Position numbers and translations under genes: made by a program. The notes under the pieces are model-generated. The model saw nothing but the letters and a program-made list of their open reading frames with translations, was not told the DNA's origin and did not search any database. From Ferrovibrio xuzhouensis (GTDB lineage: Bacteria > Pseudomonadota > Alphaproteobacteria > Ferrovibrionales > Ferrovibrionaceae): DNA of 64,000 bases. The stretch spans positions 62,001 to 126,000 of the forward strand of contig NZ_JBHRYJ010000007.1 of NCBI RefSeq assembly GCF_042648965.1, read 5' to 3'. Of this stretch, positions 1 to 7,961 are shown piece by piece (position 1 is the first letter of the stretch; every line of letters begins with the position of its first letter).

Positions 1-214
1 CGCGTGTCGCGAGAAAGGTCGCGAGTGGCTCGGGAACATCGACAGCGACGAGATCGGTGGCTTCGAACGGCCCGTCGAAGTCGATCGTGTAGAAGCCGAT
101 CGGCGCGCTGGCTGATGCGTTCCACATGAGCTTGATCGGCATCGGCGTGAGCGCCGGATAGCCGACGCCCATCGTGGCGAGCGCCGTGACGAGGAAGAGG
201 CCGGGGCGCGTCAC
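1..214 (-). CDS. S26 family signal peptidase, TraF-like (partial, runs off left edge)
   Basis: Only the first 71 codons are present. Translation from a GTG at 214 gives a hydrophobic N-terminal segment (LFLVTALATMGVGYPALTP) and then WNASASAPIGFY, which matches the Ser-containing substrate-site region of TraF/S26 conjugative peptidases ('NxSxSxPxGxY'). The family processes conjugative pilin or transfer proteins at the membrane. The GTG overlaps the stop of the DUF2840 gene (GTGA), so the two are translationally coupled. The catalytic Lys and C-terminus lie outside the window. Assignment is by motif and by the usual DUF2840-TraF neighbourhood. Confidence 0.75.
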   Translation of the reverse strand, partial: MTRPGLFLVTALATMGVGYPALTPMPIKLMWNASASAPIGFYTIDFDGPFEATDLVAVDVPEPLATFLATR

Positions 215-732
215 GGTTGGACCTTCCCGCGTAGGAGGAAGGCGCGGTGCTGTTCTGGCGTATAGGCGCGGGGCTGATGTCCGACCGCCATCTGGTTATG
301 GACGTGCCGCCAGTGGTCCGGCGAAACGGCGTCCGCATCGATGCCGATGGCTTCAATGGCGTCGACATGGCGCAGCACGTCTTCGACCTTTGGCCAGCCC
401 TCGATCTTGAGCAGTATCTCGCCGCCCGGCCGCACGAAGGGCAGCGTCTGGTGCGGCTCACCCGGTTCGACTGCGCGCACGATGTCGATGCGCGAGATGA
501 TGGTGCCGAAGTCGTTGCCTGCCCATCGCACGAAGGCAAAGACGGTGTTGGGCCGGAAGGAAACGACACGCCGGCGGCGGTCGAGGACCTGCTCGTGCGC
601 CTCGTGGCCGAACCTGATCCAGTATTCGATCTTCTTTTCGATCCACGTCAGTTCGACATCGGTCATGTCGTCGTGGGAGAGCGCTGACGGCATCGTGCCG
701 CGGCGCTCGCGGAGGGGCGCGACGCTGGTCAC
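211..732 (-). CDS. DUF2840 domain-containing protein
   Basis: A 173-residue protein of unknown molecular role. The core starting MTDVELTWIEKKIEYWIRFG resembles DUF2840, a family found almost only next to ParA and a TraF-like peptidase in alphaproteobacterial conjugative elements. The start chosen is a GTG at 732, preceded by AAGGAG and overlapping the stop of the upstream gene; an internal ATG at 666 would give a shorter protein beginning at the conserved core. It overlaps the TraF-like gene downstream. A transfer-related role is inferred from context only. Confidence 0.75.
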   Translation of the reverse strand: MTSVAPLRERRGTMPSALSHDDMTDVELTWIEKKIEYWIRFGHEAHEQVLDRRRRVVSFRPNTVFAFVRWAGNDFGTIISRIDIVRAVEPGEPHQTLPFVRPGGEILLKIEGWPKVEDVLRHVDAIEAIGIDADAVSPDHWRHVHNQMAVGHQPRAYTPEQHRAFLLRGKVQP

Positions 733-980
733 GAGGGGTCTCCTTGGGTCGGTGAGAATTCGCGCGCGAGGAGTTCGCGCAGCATGTCGGCGACGGTGAC
801 GCCGCGGCCGAAGGCGGTGATCTTGATCCGGCCGCGCAACTCGGGCGTCACGTCGATGGTGAGTCTGGCGGTGAACCTTGTGGCGTCGGGTGCGCGCGGC
901 GTGCTTTCAGCGGCCTTGATCCATTGATCGGCATCGGCCGGCCGCGAGGCGAAACCGCGACGGGGGGATCGATCGTTCAT
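729..980 (-). CDS. Small ParA-linked protein, possible ribbon-helix-helix DNA-binding protein
   Basis: An 83-residue protein lying directly downstream of parA with a 4-bp overlap, and overlapping DUF2840 downstream. The segment TARLTIDVTPELRGRIKITAFGRGVTVADMLRELLAREF has the beta-strand plus two-helix pattern of ribbon-helix-helix proteins, which often partner small ParA ATPases as centromere-binding proteins. I do not recognise a named family. The function as a ParA partner is inferred from position and predicted fold only. Confidence 0.6.
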   Translation of the reverse strand: MNDRSPRRGFASRPADADQWIKAAESTPRAPDATRFTARLTIDVTPELRGRIKITAFGRGVTVADMLRELLAREFSPTQGDPS

Positions 981-1630
981 GGTGCGCTCCCGTCGAGACG
1001 AAGACGGAGGAGTTCGTCGGCGAGTGCCGCGATTTCGCGGGCGGCCGATGTCGCGTCGTCGAGTTCGAAGGCCAAGCGACCGGTCTGCGCCGCAGCGGCG
1101 AAGACGATGCGCTGGCCGATGGTGGCGGCAAGAAGCGGCGGGTCGTGATCGGCCAGGGTCTCGGCCGTCTCCCGCGCAAGGATGGTACGCGCGCCGCAGC
1201 GATTGAGGACGAAGCGGGCGGCAAGCTCGGGGCGATAGATGCGCGCTTCCGAAAGCAGTGCCAGCATCTCAGCCGACGCCCAGCCGTCGAGCGGCGATGG
1301 CTGCACGGGGATCAGCACGAGATCGGCGGCGAGCAACGCGGAGCGCATGAGCCCGGCGACGCGCGGTGGTCCGTCTATGACAACGTGATCGACGTCTCGG
1401 GCCAGTTCGGGCGCTTCGCGGTGGAGCGTGTCGCGCGCCAGGCCGATGACACCGAAGAGGCGCGGCAGGCCCTCACGGCTGCGCTGCTCAGACCAGTCGA
1501 GTGCCGAGCCCTGCGGGTCCGCGTCGATCAGGGTGACACGCTTGCCGCGTTCGGCGAGTTCACCGGCGAGGTTGAGCGCCAACGTCGTCTTACCGACGCC
1601 GCCTTTCTGATTGAGGAACGCCACGATCAT
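977..1630 (-). CDS. parA: ParA family partition ATPase
   Basis: A 217-residue ParA/MinD-type ATPase. The deviant Walker A motif QKGGVGKTTLALNLA starts at residue 8, followed by DADPQGSALDW (Walker A' / switch region) and a hydrophobic strand ending in VVIDGPPR (Walker B). Its length is that of small plasmid and ICE ParA proteins without an N-terminal DNA-binding domain. It sits between repA (4-bp overlap upstream) and the small RHH-like gene (4-bp overlap downstream), forming a replication-partition operon transcribed leftward. It probably stabilises the excised, circular form of the element. Confidence 0.9.
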   Translation of the reverse strand: MIVAFLNQKGGVGKTTLALNLAGELAERGKRVTLIDADPQGSALDWSEQRSREGLPRLFGVIGLARDTLHREAPELARDVDHVVIDGPPRVAGLMRSALLAADLVLIPVQPSPLDGWASAEMLALLSEARIYRPELAARFVLNRCGARTILARETAETLADHDPPLLAATIGQRIVFAAAAQTGRLAFELDDATSAAREIAALADELLRLRLDGSAP

Positions 1631-2787
1631 CGCGCACCTCCAGGCCGGGCACAGAGCGGAAGCTGATCGGTGGCGAGCGGCTCGCTTCCCTTCCGGCCTG
1701 CCTGGGCCGAAGAAGCGCCGAGAGCGGGTGCTTTGCCGGTGGCGCGGAGGTTCCTCGCGGCGGCGCGAATGAGGTTTTCCACATTGCGCGCGCGTTCTTC
1801 AGAGTTAGATTCTTGGTTAGACTCTAAGTTAGGGGCGCAATTTTGACCGTGATTTCTGGAGCTTAGGCCCGATTTGGGTTCCTGATAGCACGAGCATCGG
1901 GTTCCCGATGGCACGATAGTCCTGGTTCCCGATAGCACGAGGCCATCCACAGGTTTTCCACAGGCCGCCTGCGGCTCGAAGGCGAGAAGCGTGCGACCGC
2001 CGATCTCCACCTCGAGCGACAGGACGTAGCCGGGCAGCGGCTGACGCCGCACGATGTCGCGCAGCTCGAACGCGAAGCGTTTGAACGGGGACAGGCTACC
2101 GGATTTGAGGTGGAGATGGCGCAGCTCGAAACGCCAGCCGTCGCGCTGGCGGCCGCCATGCTTGCGCACGATGCGGTAGAGCCAGCGGTCGAGACCGCCG
2201 GTGAGTTGGAAATAGGCCGGATCGATGGTGAGGATGAGCGCGTCGTCGAGAACGGCTTTGTAGAACCAGTCGGGGACGATCAGCTCAATGCCGTCTGGCC
2301 GCCCGTATCGGTCGGTGCGTTCCTGCCATTCGTTGATCCACGAGAAGCGGTGTCGCCGTCCCTCGGCAGGCTGACGGATCGAGGTCGAGATTGTTGTCGA
2401 TTGCAGGCGGTCCAATGCGGCTTTGAGGCGCTGATAATCGCGCACGGACGTGCCGCGTCCGACATAGGTGAGGATTTCGTATGGCGTCGCCGCCATGAGA
2501 CGAGAGGTGCGCAGACCTGTATCGCGAGCTTCGACGATCTGGCTGGCGGCCCAGATCAGGATGTCGGCATCCCAGATCGTGGCCATGCCATGATCGGGAA
2601 CTGCCTCGACGCGGATCGAGATGCCGCCTGCGGCGAAGTCGATCGGCGCGATACGGTGCGATTTGGAGAGGGAGAAGAAGGGATAGGCCATGAGATCCTG
2701 CGCATCTCGTGGCGCGAAGTCGCCAGGCAGCGCGCGAAACAGATCGAGTTGCCCACGCTCCGAAGGGCCGCGACGCTGCACCACCAT
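1627..2787 (-). CDS. Replication initiator protein A (RepA/RPA family)
   Basis: A 386-residue protein whose N-terminal half (LMAYPFFSLSKSHRIAPIDF ... LTYVGRGTSVRDYQRLKAALDRLQ ... WYKAVLDDALILTIDPAYF-like segments) matches the RPA family of replication initiators of alphaproteobacterial plasmids and ICEs. The C-terminal quarter is low in conserved structure and its DNA carries three 17-bp direct repeats and DnaA-box-like sequences (see 1877-1962). It is followed by parA with a 4-bp overlap and preceded by the AlpA-like gene. Role inferred: initiation of replication of the excised circle. Start at 2787 follows the conserved N-terminus; no other start is clearly better. Confidence 0.85.
   Translation of the reverse strand: MVVQRRGPSERGQLDLFRALPGDFAPRDAQDLMAYPFFSLSKSHRIAPIDFAAGGISIRVEAVPDHGMATIWDADILIWAASQIVEARDTGLRTSRLMAATPYEILTYVGRGTSVRDYQRLKAALDRLQSTTISTSIRQPAEGRRHRFSWINEWQERTDRYGRPDGIELIVPDWFYKAVLDDALILTIDPAYFQLTGGLDRWLYRIVRKHGGRQRDGWRFELRHLHLKSGSLSPFKRFAFELRDIVRRQPLPGYVLSLEVEIGGRTLLAFEPQAACGKPVDGLVLSGTRTIVPSGTRCSCYQEPKSGLSSRNHGQNCAPNLESNQESNSEERARNVENLIRAAARNLRATGKAPALGASSAQAGRKGSEPLATDQLPLCARPGGAR
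1877..1940. repeat. Three 17-bp iteron-like direct repeats inside repA
   Basis: Near-identical copies of GGTTCCCGATAGCACGA at 1877-1893 (one mismatch), 1900-1916 (one mismatch) and 1924-1940 (exact), spaced 23 and 24 bp start to start. Because the spacing is not always a multiple of three, copy 1 is read in a different frame from copies 2 and 3 (CSCYQEP versus VLSGTR and VPSGTR), so the repetition is kept at the DNA level rather than the protein level. This is the pattern of initiator-binding iterons. Confidence 0.7.
1943..1962. promoter_or_regulatory. DnaA-box-like pair beside the iteron-like repeats
   Basis: TTTTCCACA at 1954-1962 matches the DnaA box TTATCCACA at 8 of 9 positions and CCATCCACA at 1943-1951 at 7 of 9. 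They directly adjoin the third repeat. An AT-richer stretch (about 1795-1860) lies on the other side of the repeats. Together these resemble a replication origin embedded in repA; this is inference. Confidence 0.4.
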
Positions 2788-2805
2788 GAAAGGGGCCGAC
2801 CGCGA

Positions 2806-3087
2806 TCAGCGTGCGTATCGGCCGGCGATCTGACCGGTCGGTAGCGCCTGACGCTTCGCAGGCAGAACGGAGCCGCGCGGATCGGAGGTCGAGGTAACAG
2901 CACCGCGTGCTGCCCAGGTTTCGAGATCGTCGACCGAATAGACGACACGTCCGCCGAGTTTGCGGTACGCGGGGCCGGTCCCGTAGGTGCGATGCTTTTC
3001 GAGCGTGCGGGCGGACAGGCTGAGAAACTCGGCGGCTTCCTTGGTCCGCAGGTAGCGTGGCGGGATCGCGGCGATATCGGGTCGCAT
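2806..3087 (-). CDS. AlpA/excisionase-like helix-turn-helix protein
   Basis: A 93-residue protein with a MerR-type winged helix typical of AlpA and excisionase proteins: YLRTKEAAEFLSLSARTLEKHR followed by GTGPAYRKLGGRVVYSVDDLETW. Such proteins sit upstream of the RepA-type initiator in this kind of element and act as transcriptional activators or recombination directionality factors. The C-terminal 25 residues are poorly structured. It lies 18 bp upstream of repA and is probably the first gene of the rep-par operon. Confidence 0.8.
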   Translation of the reverse strand: MRPDIAAIPPRYLRTKEAAEFLSLSARTLEKHRTYGTGPAYRKLGGRVVYSVDDLETWAARGAVTSTSDPRGSVLPAKRQALPTGQIAGRYAR

Positions 3088-3657
3088 GGTGCGGGCCTCC
3101 GTGGGGTTGCTGGGGGCCGCTGGCGATCAGCGGCTGACAACGACCACGGTGGCGGAGAACCGTCGGCGGGAGGGATGGGGAGCTTGGGGTGGCTAAATTT
3201 CCCACCCCTGCCATTCTGACGGCTAGGTGTCAGCGGCACGCATGTTGGTCACCGCCGGGATAGCCGACCGGACAAAAATGGCCCGGCGTTGGAGGCTCCG
3301 GTATTGTCAGTGGTCACCGGAACGGCCAATGCACGCACTTCGGGAGCAGCTCTGCTAATCCTGAAACCGGTCGTTCGCCGTGCAACCCTCTCGGCGGCAG
3401 AGCGCCACTTCTCGCCGTTCAATTGAATTTTTCGTGTGCTTGGAGGCGGGCATTCCCCGGGCGACCACAATTTGATGCAACTGACCGGGGCTGGGACAAA
3501 ACCGCCATCGAAAGAAATTTTGCCGAACGGCAGATTCAACAGAGAGCGGTCATTCCAGACAAAGCTAGGTTGCGCCGATCTACACGCTGATGGTTAGAAA
3601 CGTGTGTTTGCTGGGCCTCCCCGAAATCTGAATGGCCAACTCAGCCAAGATATGGCA
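3088..3657. other. Non-coding gap upstream of the AlpA-like gene
   Basis: About 570 bp with no convincing gene. One 96-codon ORF (3249-3539, minus) has no recognisable domain and a composition unlike a protein. The part nearest 3088 probably holds the promoter of the rep-par operon; I see no clear -35/-10 pair or operator that I would defend. Confidence 0.4.
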
Positions 3658-4332
3658 TCAGAACACCGTGACGCGGGCTCCGCGCTTGCCGCATTTCGTG
3701 CACTTGAGCCGAGTCTTTAGGCCTTCCAGGCTCAATCCCGCTGCGACGTACCGTTTAAGGTCATTTTTGGTGAGGATCGCGGGCTTACGACAGAAGTATC
3801 CGGAGCCGCATCTTACTAGCATCTCCAAGTCGTCTTCTATCCAGCCGCTCAGAGTGTCGGGCGACCTCGAAAGGCGTTCGATATCCGATCGCCACTGCTG
3901 GGTTTCGTCACTGTTCCAGTCGATCTGGATGGCGGCCGAGTTGGCCACGAACCGGTGCTTGCCCCTGTTTACAGTAGGCTCGTAGTCCTTGCCTTTATCC
4001 ATAATGAGGTCGGCTTCGTAGAGGAACTCGCCATCCTTCTCGTAGGTGTAGTCGAAAAAGACTTGAATCAGATGTGGAGGATTCGTCTCGTCGCTTTTCT
4101 TTGTGATGTAGAGGCCCTGCGTCCCGCTGCCGTTCAAGTCCCGGCTGAATCTTATGCTAAGACCTCGGCAAAGTGAGAAGAAATAGCTGTGATCATGCAT
4201 GGCCAGTGCCAATCTGGCTATGTCGTCGCACGTGATCTCCTGCATGGTAGGCCCATCATTCGGTAGCTTGATGGTTTCTCCCTGACGCACGCGCATGTCG
4301 CGGATGATCGGTTTGTCGGCGTACGCATCCAT
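3658..4332 (-). CDS. Hypothetical protein with C-terminal CxxC motif
   Basis: A 224-residue protein I do not recognise as a whole. The last 35 residues (LKRYVAAGLSLEGLKTRLKCTKCGKRGARVTVF) resemble the short zinc-ribbon-like tail seen in many small alphaproteobacterial proteins, with a CTKCG knuckle. The rest is mixed alpha/beta with no signal peptide or membrane segment. It is transcribed divergently from the gene at 4642, separated by about 300 bp, and both interrupt the usual order of backbone genes, so they are likely cargo of the element. Base composition is visibly less GC-rich than the backbone. Confidence 0.6.
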   Translation of the reverse strand: MDAYADKPIIRDMRVRQGETIKLPNDGPTMQEITCDDIARLALAMHDHSYFFSLCRGLSIRFSRDLNGSGTQGLYITKKSDETNPPHLIQVFFDYTYEKDGEFLYEADLIMDKGKDYEPTVNRGKHRFVANSAAIQIDWNSDETQQWRSDIERLSRSPDTLSGWIEDDLEMLVRCGSGYFCRKPAILTKNDLKRYVAAGLSLEGLKTRLKCTKCGKRGARVTVF

Positions 4333-4641
4333 GATGTTTCCCGTGTTTGGTATCCAGTCGATCCCGTTTAGGGTTCGTTCGAATATTCGTCGATTCCCTA
4401 CTGCGCATATGGCCGTGCATCAGAGGAGCGATTTCGTTTCGGCTTTATGCGTTAACAGCCTAATTCTTGTGCCAAGGCCCCGCTAGATTGACCGGAACGA
4501 AAGAGTCCGATTGGGGATTCCCAGCGGGTAGGCTCCGACGAGCGGGAGGCGACTGGCGGTTTCTAATAGCAAGGCAAGATTGCGGCCCCTCACGATTGCG
4601 CTGGCATGACGGAAGCAGCCGCAGCGGAATCTGGAGAAGTG

Positions 4642-5586
4642 ATGGAAAACGCCGAAAGCAGGGTGGCAACGATCGCCGCTGAGATTCAGGATCTCGCACC
4701 GACCATCGCGGAACTGACGCAGCGGGTCAGGGCGATCATGGCCGAACCGCAGATCACCACCCTAGAAGGACGGGAGCGGGCAGAGACGCTATTGCCCTGC
4801 GAAATTGGAGCGGAAGCCCTTGGTCGCTGTCAGATCCTAGTGGCGAACAACGTCGTTGTCTTGGAAACGCTCGGTGTCATCTCTCTGACTCGGTACGTCT
4901 TCGAGTTGCTAGTATGGCTCAGGACTATCCAGGCGACGCCCCTGAAATCTCTTCGTTTTCTTATTCTTTCGCTGAAGGACGGAGAGGATCACACCTCGCA
5001 ACATATCGCCCACCTAGAAGCCGAAGCTCAGTTCCTCGACGTCATCGCGGAGCGCGACGATCCGATACCGGGAATGATGGCGCTCCAAGAAGAGCATGGC
5101 GAGAACCTGACGGCTGAAATCGTCCGCAACGCTGAGAAGGCTCGGATGGACGTAATCGATTTCGAGGCTCGGCGGCATTTTATCGCCTACGCGGCCGACG
5201 CCAAGGTCAACGGCTATGGATTCCAAGCTCATCTGATCAGGAAGAAGGCGGTGATAGCAGCTCAGGCGAATCTCGAGACCAAGCGACAGGTACGCCTGGA
5301 CTTCGTCGATCGTTTTAGTCAGTCGCTTATCGACGAGGCTGGCGGCGTATCGAAGTGGAATTGGTTCGATTCCGCGAAGGCCGTCGGTATGGAACCGGAG
5401 TATCAGTACATATACCGGTATACCTCGCGCCTGCTCCACGCGACTCCGACGAGCTTTTATACGACTTCCAAAAATCTCGAACTCACCGAAATGCGGTTGT
5501 TCTTGGAGTACGTCTATGTCCGTCTTCTGGACGTAATCGACGTCGTCACCGACCTTGCAGACCGTGCCGAAGCAAAGTGTGGCTGA
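4642..5586 (+). CDS. Hypothetical protein, DUF5677-like in its C-terminal half
   Basis: A 314-residue, largely helical protein of unknown function. The start at 4642 is preferred because GGAG lies 5 nt upstream; an in-frame ATG at 4606 has no ribosome-binding site. The C-terminal segment (EYQYIYRYTSRLLHATPTSF ... then helices) is reminiscent of the DUF5677 pattern of a Tyr/Arg/Ser-Leu-His block followed by helices, but the match is weak. No membrane segments or nucleotide-binding motifs are visible. It is divergent from the CxxC gene at 3658-4332 and is one of the few plus-strand genes in this part of the element. Confidence 0.6.
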   Translation: MENAESRVATIAAEIQDLAPTIAELTQRVRAIMAEPQITTLEGRERAETLLPCEIGAEALGRCQILVANNVVVLETLGVISLTRYVFELLVWLRTIQATPLKSLRFLILSLKDGEDHTSQHIAHLEAEAQFLDVIAERDDPIPGMMALQEEHGENLTAEIVRNAEKARMDVIDFEARRHFIAYAADAKVNGYGFQAHLIRKKAVIAAQANLETKRQVRLDFVDRFSQSLIDEAGGVSKWNWFDSAKAVGMEPEYQYIYRYTSRLLHATPTSFYTTSKNLELTEMRLFLEYVYVRLLDVIDVVTDLADRAEAKCG

Positions 5587-5831
5587 ACCTCGAACTGACA
5601 CGGCAATGGGGCGCAGAGCCGCAGGGCAGCTTTTTAATCCGCGAATGGCGGGTGTTCTGGCGTGAGCTGTCATTCGCGAAGCGGCATTGGCGAAGAACGG
5701 CTTTCGCGTTCCCCGCTCCAGAAGGCGCCTGACGGATATCCACTCACAATTCGCCTTTTGACGCCCTTCCAGAGATGCGGAAACCAGTCAGCCTGCCGTC
5801 AAAGATGTGCAACATGCATACCTGCCGGCTG

Positions 5832-6594
5832 TCAGCTACGGCGGCGATGTCGGAGCAGCCGCAGATAGCCGCCGTCGATGAGCGCAATTCCGGCTTCGAC
5901 AAAGGCGATGGCGGCGTCACGCAGCGACGATGTCTTCCAAGGTTCGCTATCAACGCGCGCCGCGCCGTAGATAGCAATGGCGATCTCGCGATAGGTGGCG
6001 CCGTTCATACGACCATCGGCGGCGCGCAGCCTCAATCGAAAGCGGCGACGCTGATCGACGGTCATGCGGGTGTCACGCGACAACGGACGTTTGAGCCAGG
6101 CACGCGAAAACCGTGCGATTGCGTCGATGCGATCAAGGAGATCGTCATCAATCGGAATGACTGCTGCGAGTTGATCGTTCGGGGATGTGTCGGGAAGAAA
6201 AAGGACCTGGAGGCCGCAATCGGGAAGATTGGTGTATGATCCTTCGGGACCGTTACGCTCCGCGGCGTACCTATCCGCGAGTGCGGTCTGGACGGAGGGC
6301 AGAAAGCCTGGCCGGCGCGTCAGGAAGATGATGGCTGGGTCGACTGATGGCGACCACATCACCTGCTGCTCCGCTGCGGAAAGACCTGGCCTTGCTGCGA
6401 AATCGTAACCCCCAATGCTGCTGCACTTCGCGAGGCAGCGGCAAGGTTTCGGCGCTGGCATCGACCAGGCTGGCGTATTGTTTCTGATAGGGAATGTGTC
6501 TGCGAAGGCATTCCCACGCGAGGCCTTCGATCGGCAGTGTATCGAAGAAATCGTAGCAGCGGTCGTTTCGCCAGTCTGATGTATCGGGCCTCAT
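5832..6594 (-). pseudogene. DUF6499-DUF2285 protein, apparently frameshifted
   Basis: The N-terminal DUF6499 part (from ATG 6594: MRPDTSDWRNDRCYDFFDTL ... REVQQHWGLRF) and the DUF2285 part (GGYDFAARPGLSAAEQQVMW ... to the stop at 5832) are in different frames that overlap around 6400. Family members are a single chain with the two parts joined. The frames join sensibly as ...QQHWG|YDFAARPG... if the run of five C at 6409-6413 (plus strand) is read as four. Hence it is either a true +1 frameshift or a sequencing error in a homopolymer. Intact members are putative DNA-binding regulators encoded near the control genes of such elements. Confidence 0.7.
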
Positions 6595-6717
6595 CGTATC
6601 AACTCCCCGCATGGTCCGCGTAAGTCGGGCGCATATTTTTTGCTGCACCGAGGGGGTGTTGGAAGTTTGAGGGATGGCATCGCGTGATGTCGAAAGGGCA
6701 TCACGCGGTTTACGAAC

Positions 6718-6981
6718 CTATCCGCCGTCGGCCCGACGAAGAAGGTGTCGATAACCGGTGTGAGTCATCCAGCGGGCGCGTGTCAGATGGCTGTCATGGA
6801 GGCGTCGGCAGCGTTCCGGCTCGTGAGCGGGATCGAGGCCGAACAGCACTTGTACAGCTTCCTCCCAATGGGCGCCGTCAGCGGCCGCATCCAGCAAACG
6901 CATGTAGAGTTTGGCATGCGATTTGTCGTAGTCGGTGAGCTCCTGCCCGGACGGCGCGATTTCCTCGAACGGTTCGATCAT
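6718..6981 (-). CDS. DUF2285-type small DNA-binding protein
   Basis: An 87-residue protein beginning MIEPFEEIAPSGQELTDYDK and ending in HDSHLTRARWMTHTGYRHLL, the short stand-alone version of the DUF2285 / 'DNA-binding domain' family common beside XRE regulators in alphaproteobacterial ICEs. It lies just upstream of the broken DUF6499-DUF2285 gene and downstream of the XRE gene in the same direction. Molecular function is not established; a regulatory role is inferred from neighbours. Confidence 0.7.
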   Translation of the reverse strand: MIEPFEEIAPSGQELTDYDKSHAKLYMRLLDAAADGAHWEEAVQVLFGLDPAHEPERCRRLHDSHLTRARWMTHTGYRHLLRRADGG

Positions 6982-7083
6982 GGTGAAGACTCGGTGGATA
7001 CACGACGTCTGTCACTTAACCATGTTTGGTCCGAAGCGGAGGCACTTTGAGCGCCAGCAGGCTTTGCTATCCACAGGTCAGCG

Positions 7084-7344
7084 TTAACCAGTAGATCTGT
7101 TTGGCCTGTTTCCGCGATCATCGACCAGCAGCACTCCTTGCCCTCGGTCGGTCGACAGGAAAACGATGCCAGCGGCTTCCAACGCCCTGCGTGCTTGATC
7201 GCGTGTCGTCTCGTACACATCGAGCCCGCTTTCGGATTCGAGGCGTTTGAGTGCTGTCAGCGATAGGCGGGCCTTGTCAGCGAGCGTCTCCTGCGTCCAA
7301 CCCAGTAGCGCGCGTGCGGCCCGGGATTGTCGGGCGGTGATCAT
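7084..7344 (-). CDS. XRE family helix-turn-helix regulator
   Basis: An 86-residue Cro/CI-type regulator: QSRAARALLGWTQETLADKA followed by RLSLTALKRLES is the helix-turn-helix, and the tail (RRALEAAGIVFLSTDRGQGV) is the typical C-terminal strand of short XRE proteins in ICEs. It probably controls the DUF2285 genes and excision or transfer. Two ATGs overlap at the start; the one at 7344 is in frame with the domain and is preceded by GGAGG 9 nt upstream. A perfect 16-bp palindrome covers the start codon (7338-7353), suggesting autoregulation. Confidence 0.85.
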   Translation of the reverse strand: MITARQSRAARALLGWTQETLADKARLSLTALKRLESESGLDVYETTRDQARRALEAAGIVFLSTDRGQGVLLVDDRGNRPNRSTG

Positions 7345-7353
7345 GCATGATCA
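7338..7353. promoter_or_regulatory. Perfect 16-bp palindrome over the XRE start codon
   Basis: TGATCATGCATGATCA is a perfect palindrome spanning the start codon of the XRE gene and lying a few bases downstream of its ribosome-binding site. XRE repressors bind such dyads, so it is a candidate autoregulatory operator. Confidence 0.5.
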
Positions 7354-7597
7354 CCTCCCATCGCAACCGACGCGAGTTCCAGAACTACGGCTATTTTAGT
7401 CGTCCTTGCCCTTTTCCGCCAGCCTAAAGACCTTGCTGGAGGTCTGTGTCACGCCAGTTCGAACAGGCTGATTCGCCGGATCGATCTGAAGTTGTTGGTG
7501 CGCCCAAGATTCGGCTGGTCGATTTCGTAGTAAAACCGGGTAGTGCGCCTTCGGTCGTGTCGGGACTATGGGGGCAGGCACCAATACCTGGGAAGGC

Positions 7598-7621
7598 GGC
7601 CCCGGCCGTCCGGCCGGGGCC
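7598..7621. terminator. Strong GC hairpin downstream of DUF736
   Basis: Two perfect 10-bp arms (GGCCCCGGCC / GGCCGGGGCC) with a 4-nt loop lie 13 bp beyond the DUF736 stop. On the minus strand no T-run follows; on the plus strand TTGTTT follows. It is probably a transcription-stopping or 3'-end-stabilising hairpin. Confidence 0.45.
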
Positions 7622-7634
7622 TTGTTTCGCCGCC

Positions 7635-7961
7635 TCAGTCGCCGCGGCGACCGTTGGGGCGGGACCAGATCAGCGAGTAACCCTCGCCGTCTTCGTCATC
7701 GAAGAGGTTGGCGTAGATCGGAGCGGTGAAGCTCGGATCGTCGAGCTTGAGGCCCAGATAGTCGCGGCCCTCGTTGGAGCGCTTGGACCAGGCGGCGCCG
7801 ATTTCGGCGCGGCCTACCAGGATCCGATGGCTGGGGGCGTTCTCGCCGCTGGCACGCAGGTCGGGGACGATGCGGACGCCCTTGGACTGGAGGTTGAGGG
7901 TGACGATTTCGCCGGTGAACTCGTTCGAGCCGGTCTTCTTGAAGGTGCCGATGGTCGCCAT
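7635..7961 (-). CDS. DUF736 family protein
   Basis: A 108-residue protein starting MATIGTFKKTGSNEFTGEIV and containing RAEIGAAWSKRSNEGRDYLG and LKLDDPSFTAPIYANLF, the hallmark of DUF736, a small single-domain family abundant in alphaproteobacterial conjugative elements. Its role is unknown; it is usually highly expressed and conserved with the DNA-processing genes. The start at 7961 is fixed by the conserved N-terminus and a GGAGA ribosome-binding site; the longer ORF extending to 8042 is a GC-rich read-through. Confidence 0.9.
   Translation of the reverse strand: MATIGTFKKTGSNEFTGEIVTLNLQSKGVRIVPDLRASGENAPSHRILVGRAEIGAAWSKRSNEGRDYLGLKLDDPSFTAPIYANLFDDEDGEGYSLIWSRPNGRRGD

Noticed and set aside
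3249..3539. A 96-codon minus-strand ORF in the gap upstream of the AlpA-like gene
   Set aside because: No domain, no ribosome-binding site that I can see, and unlikely composition.
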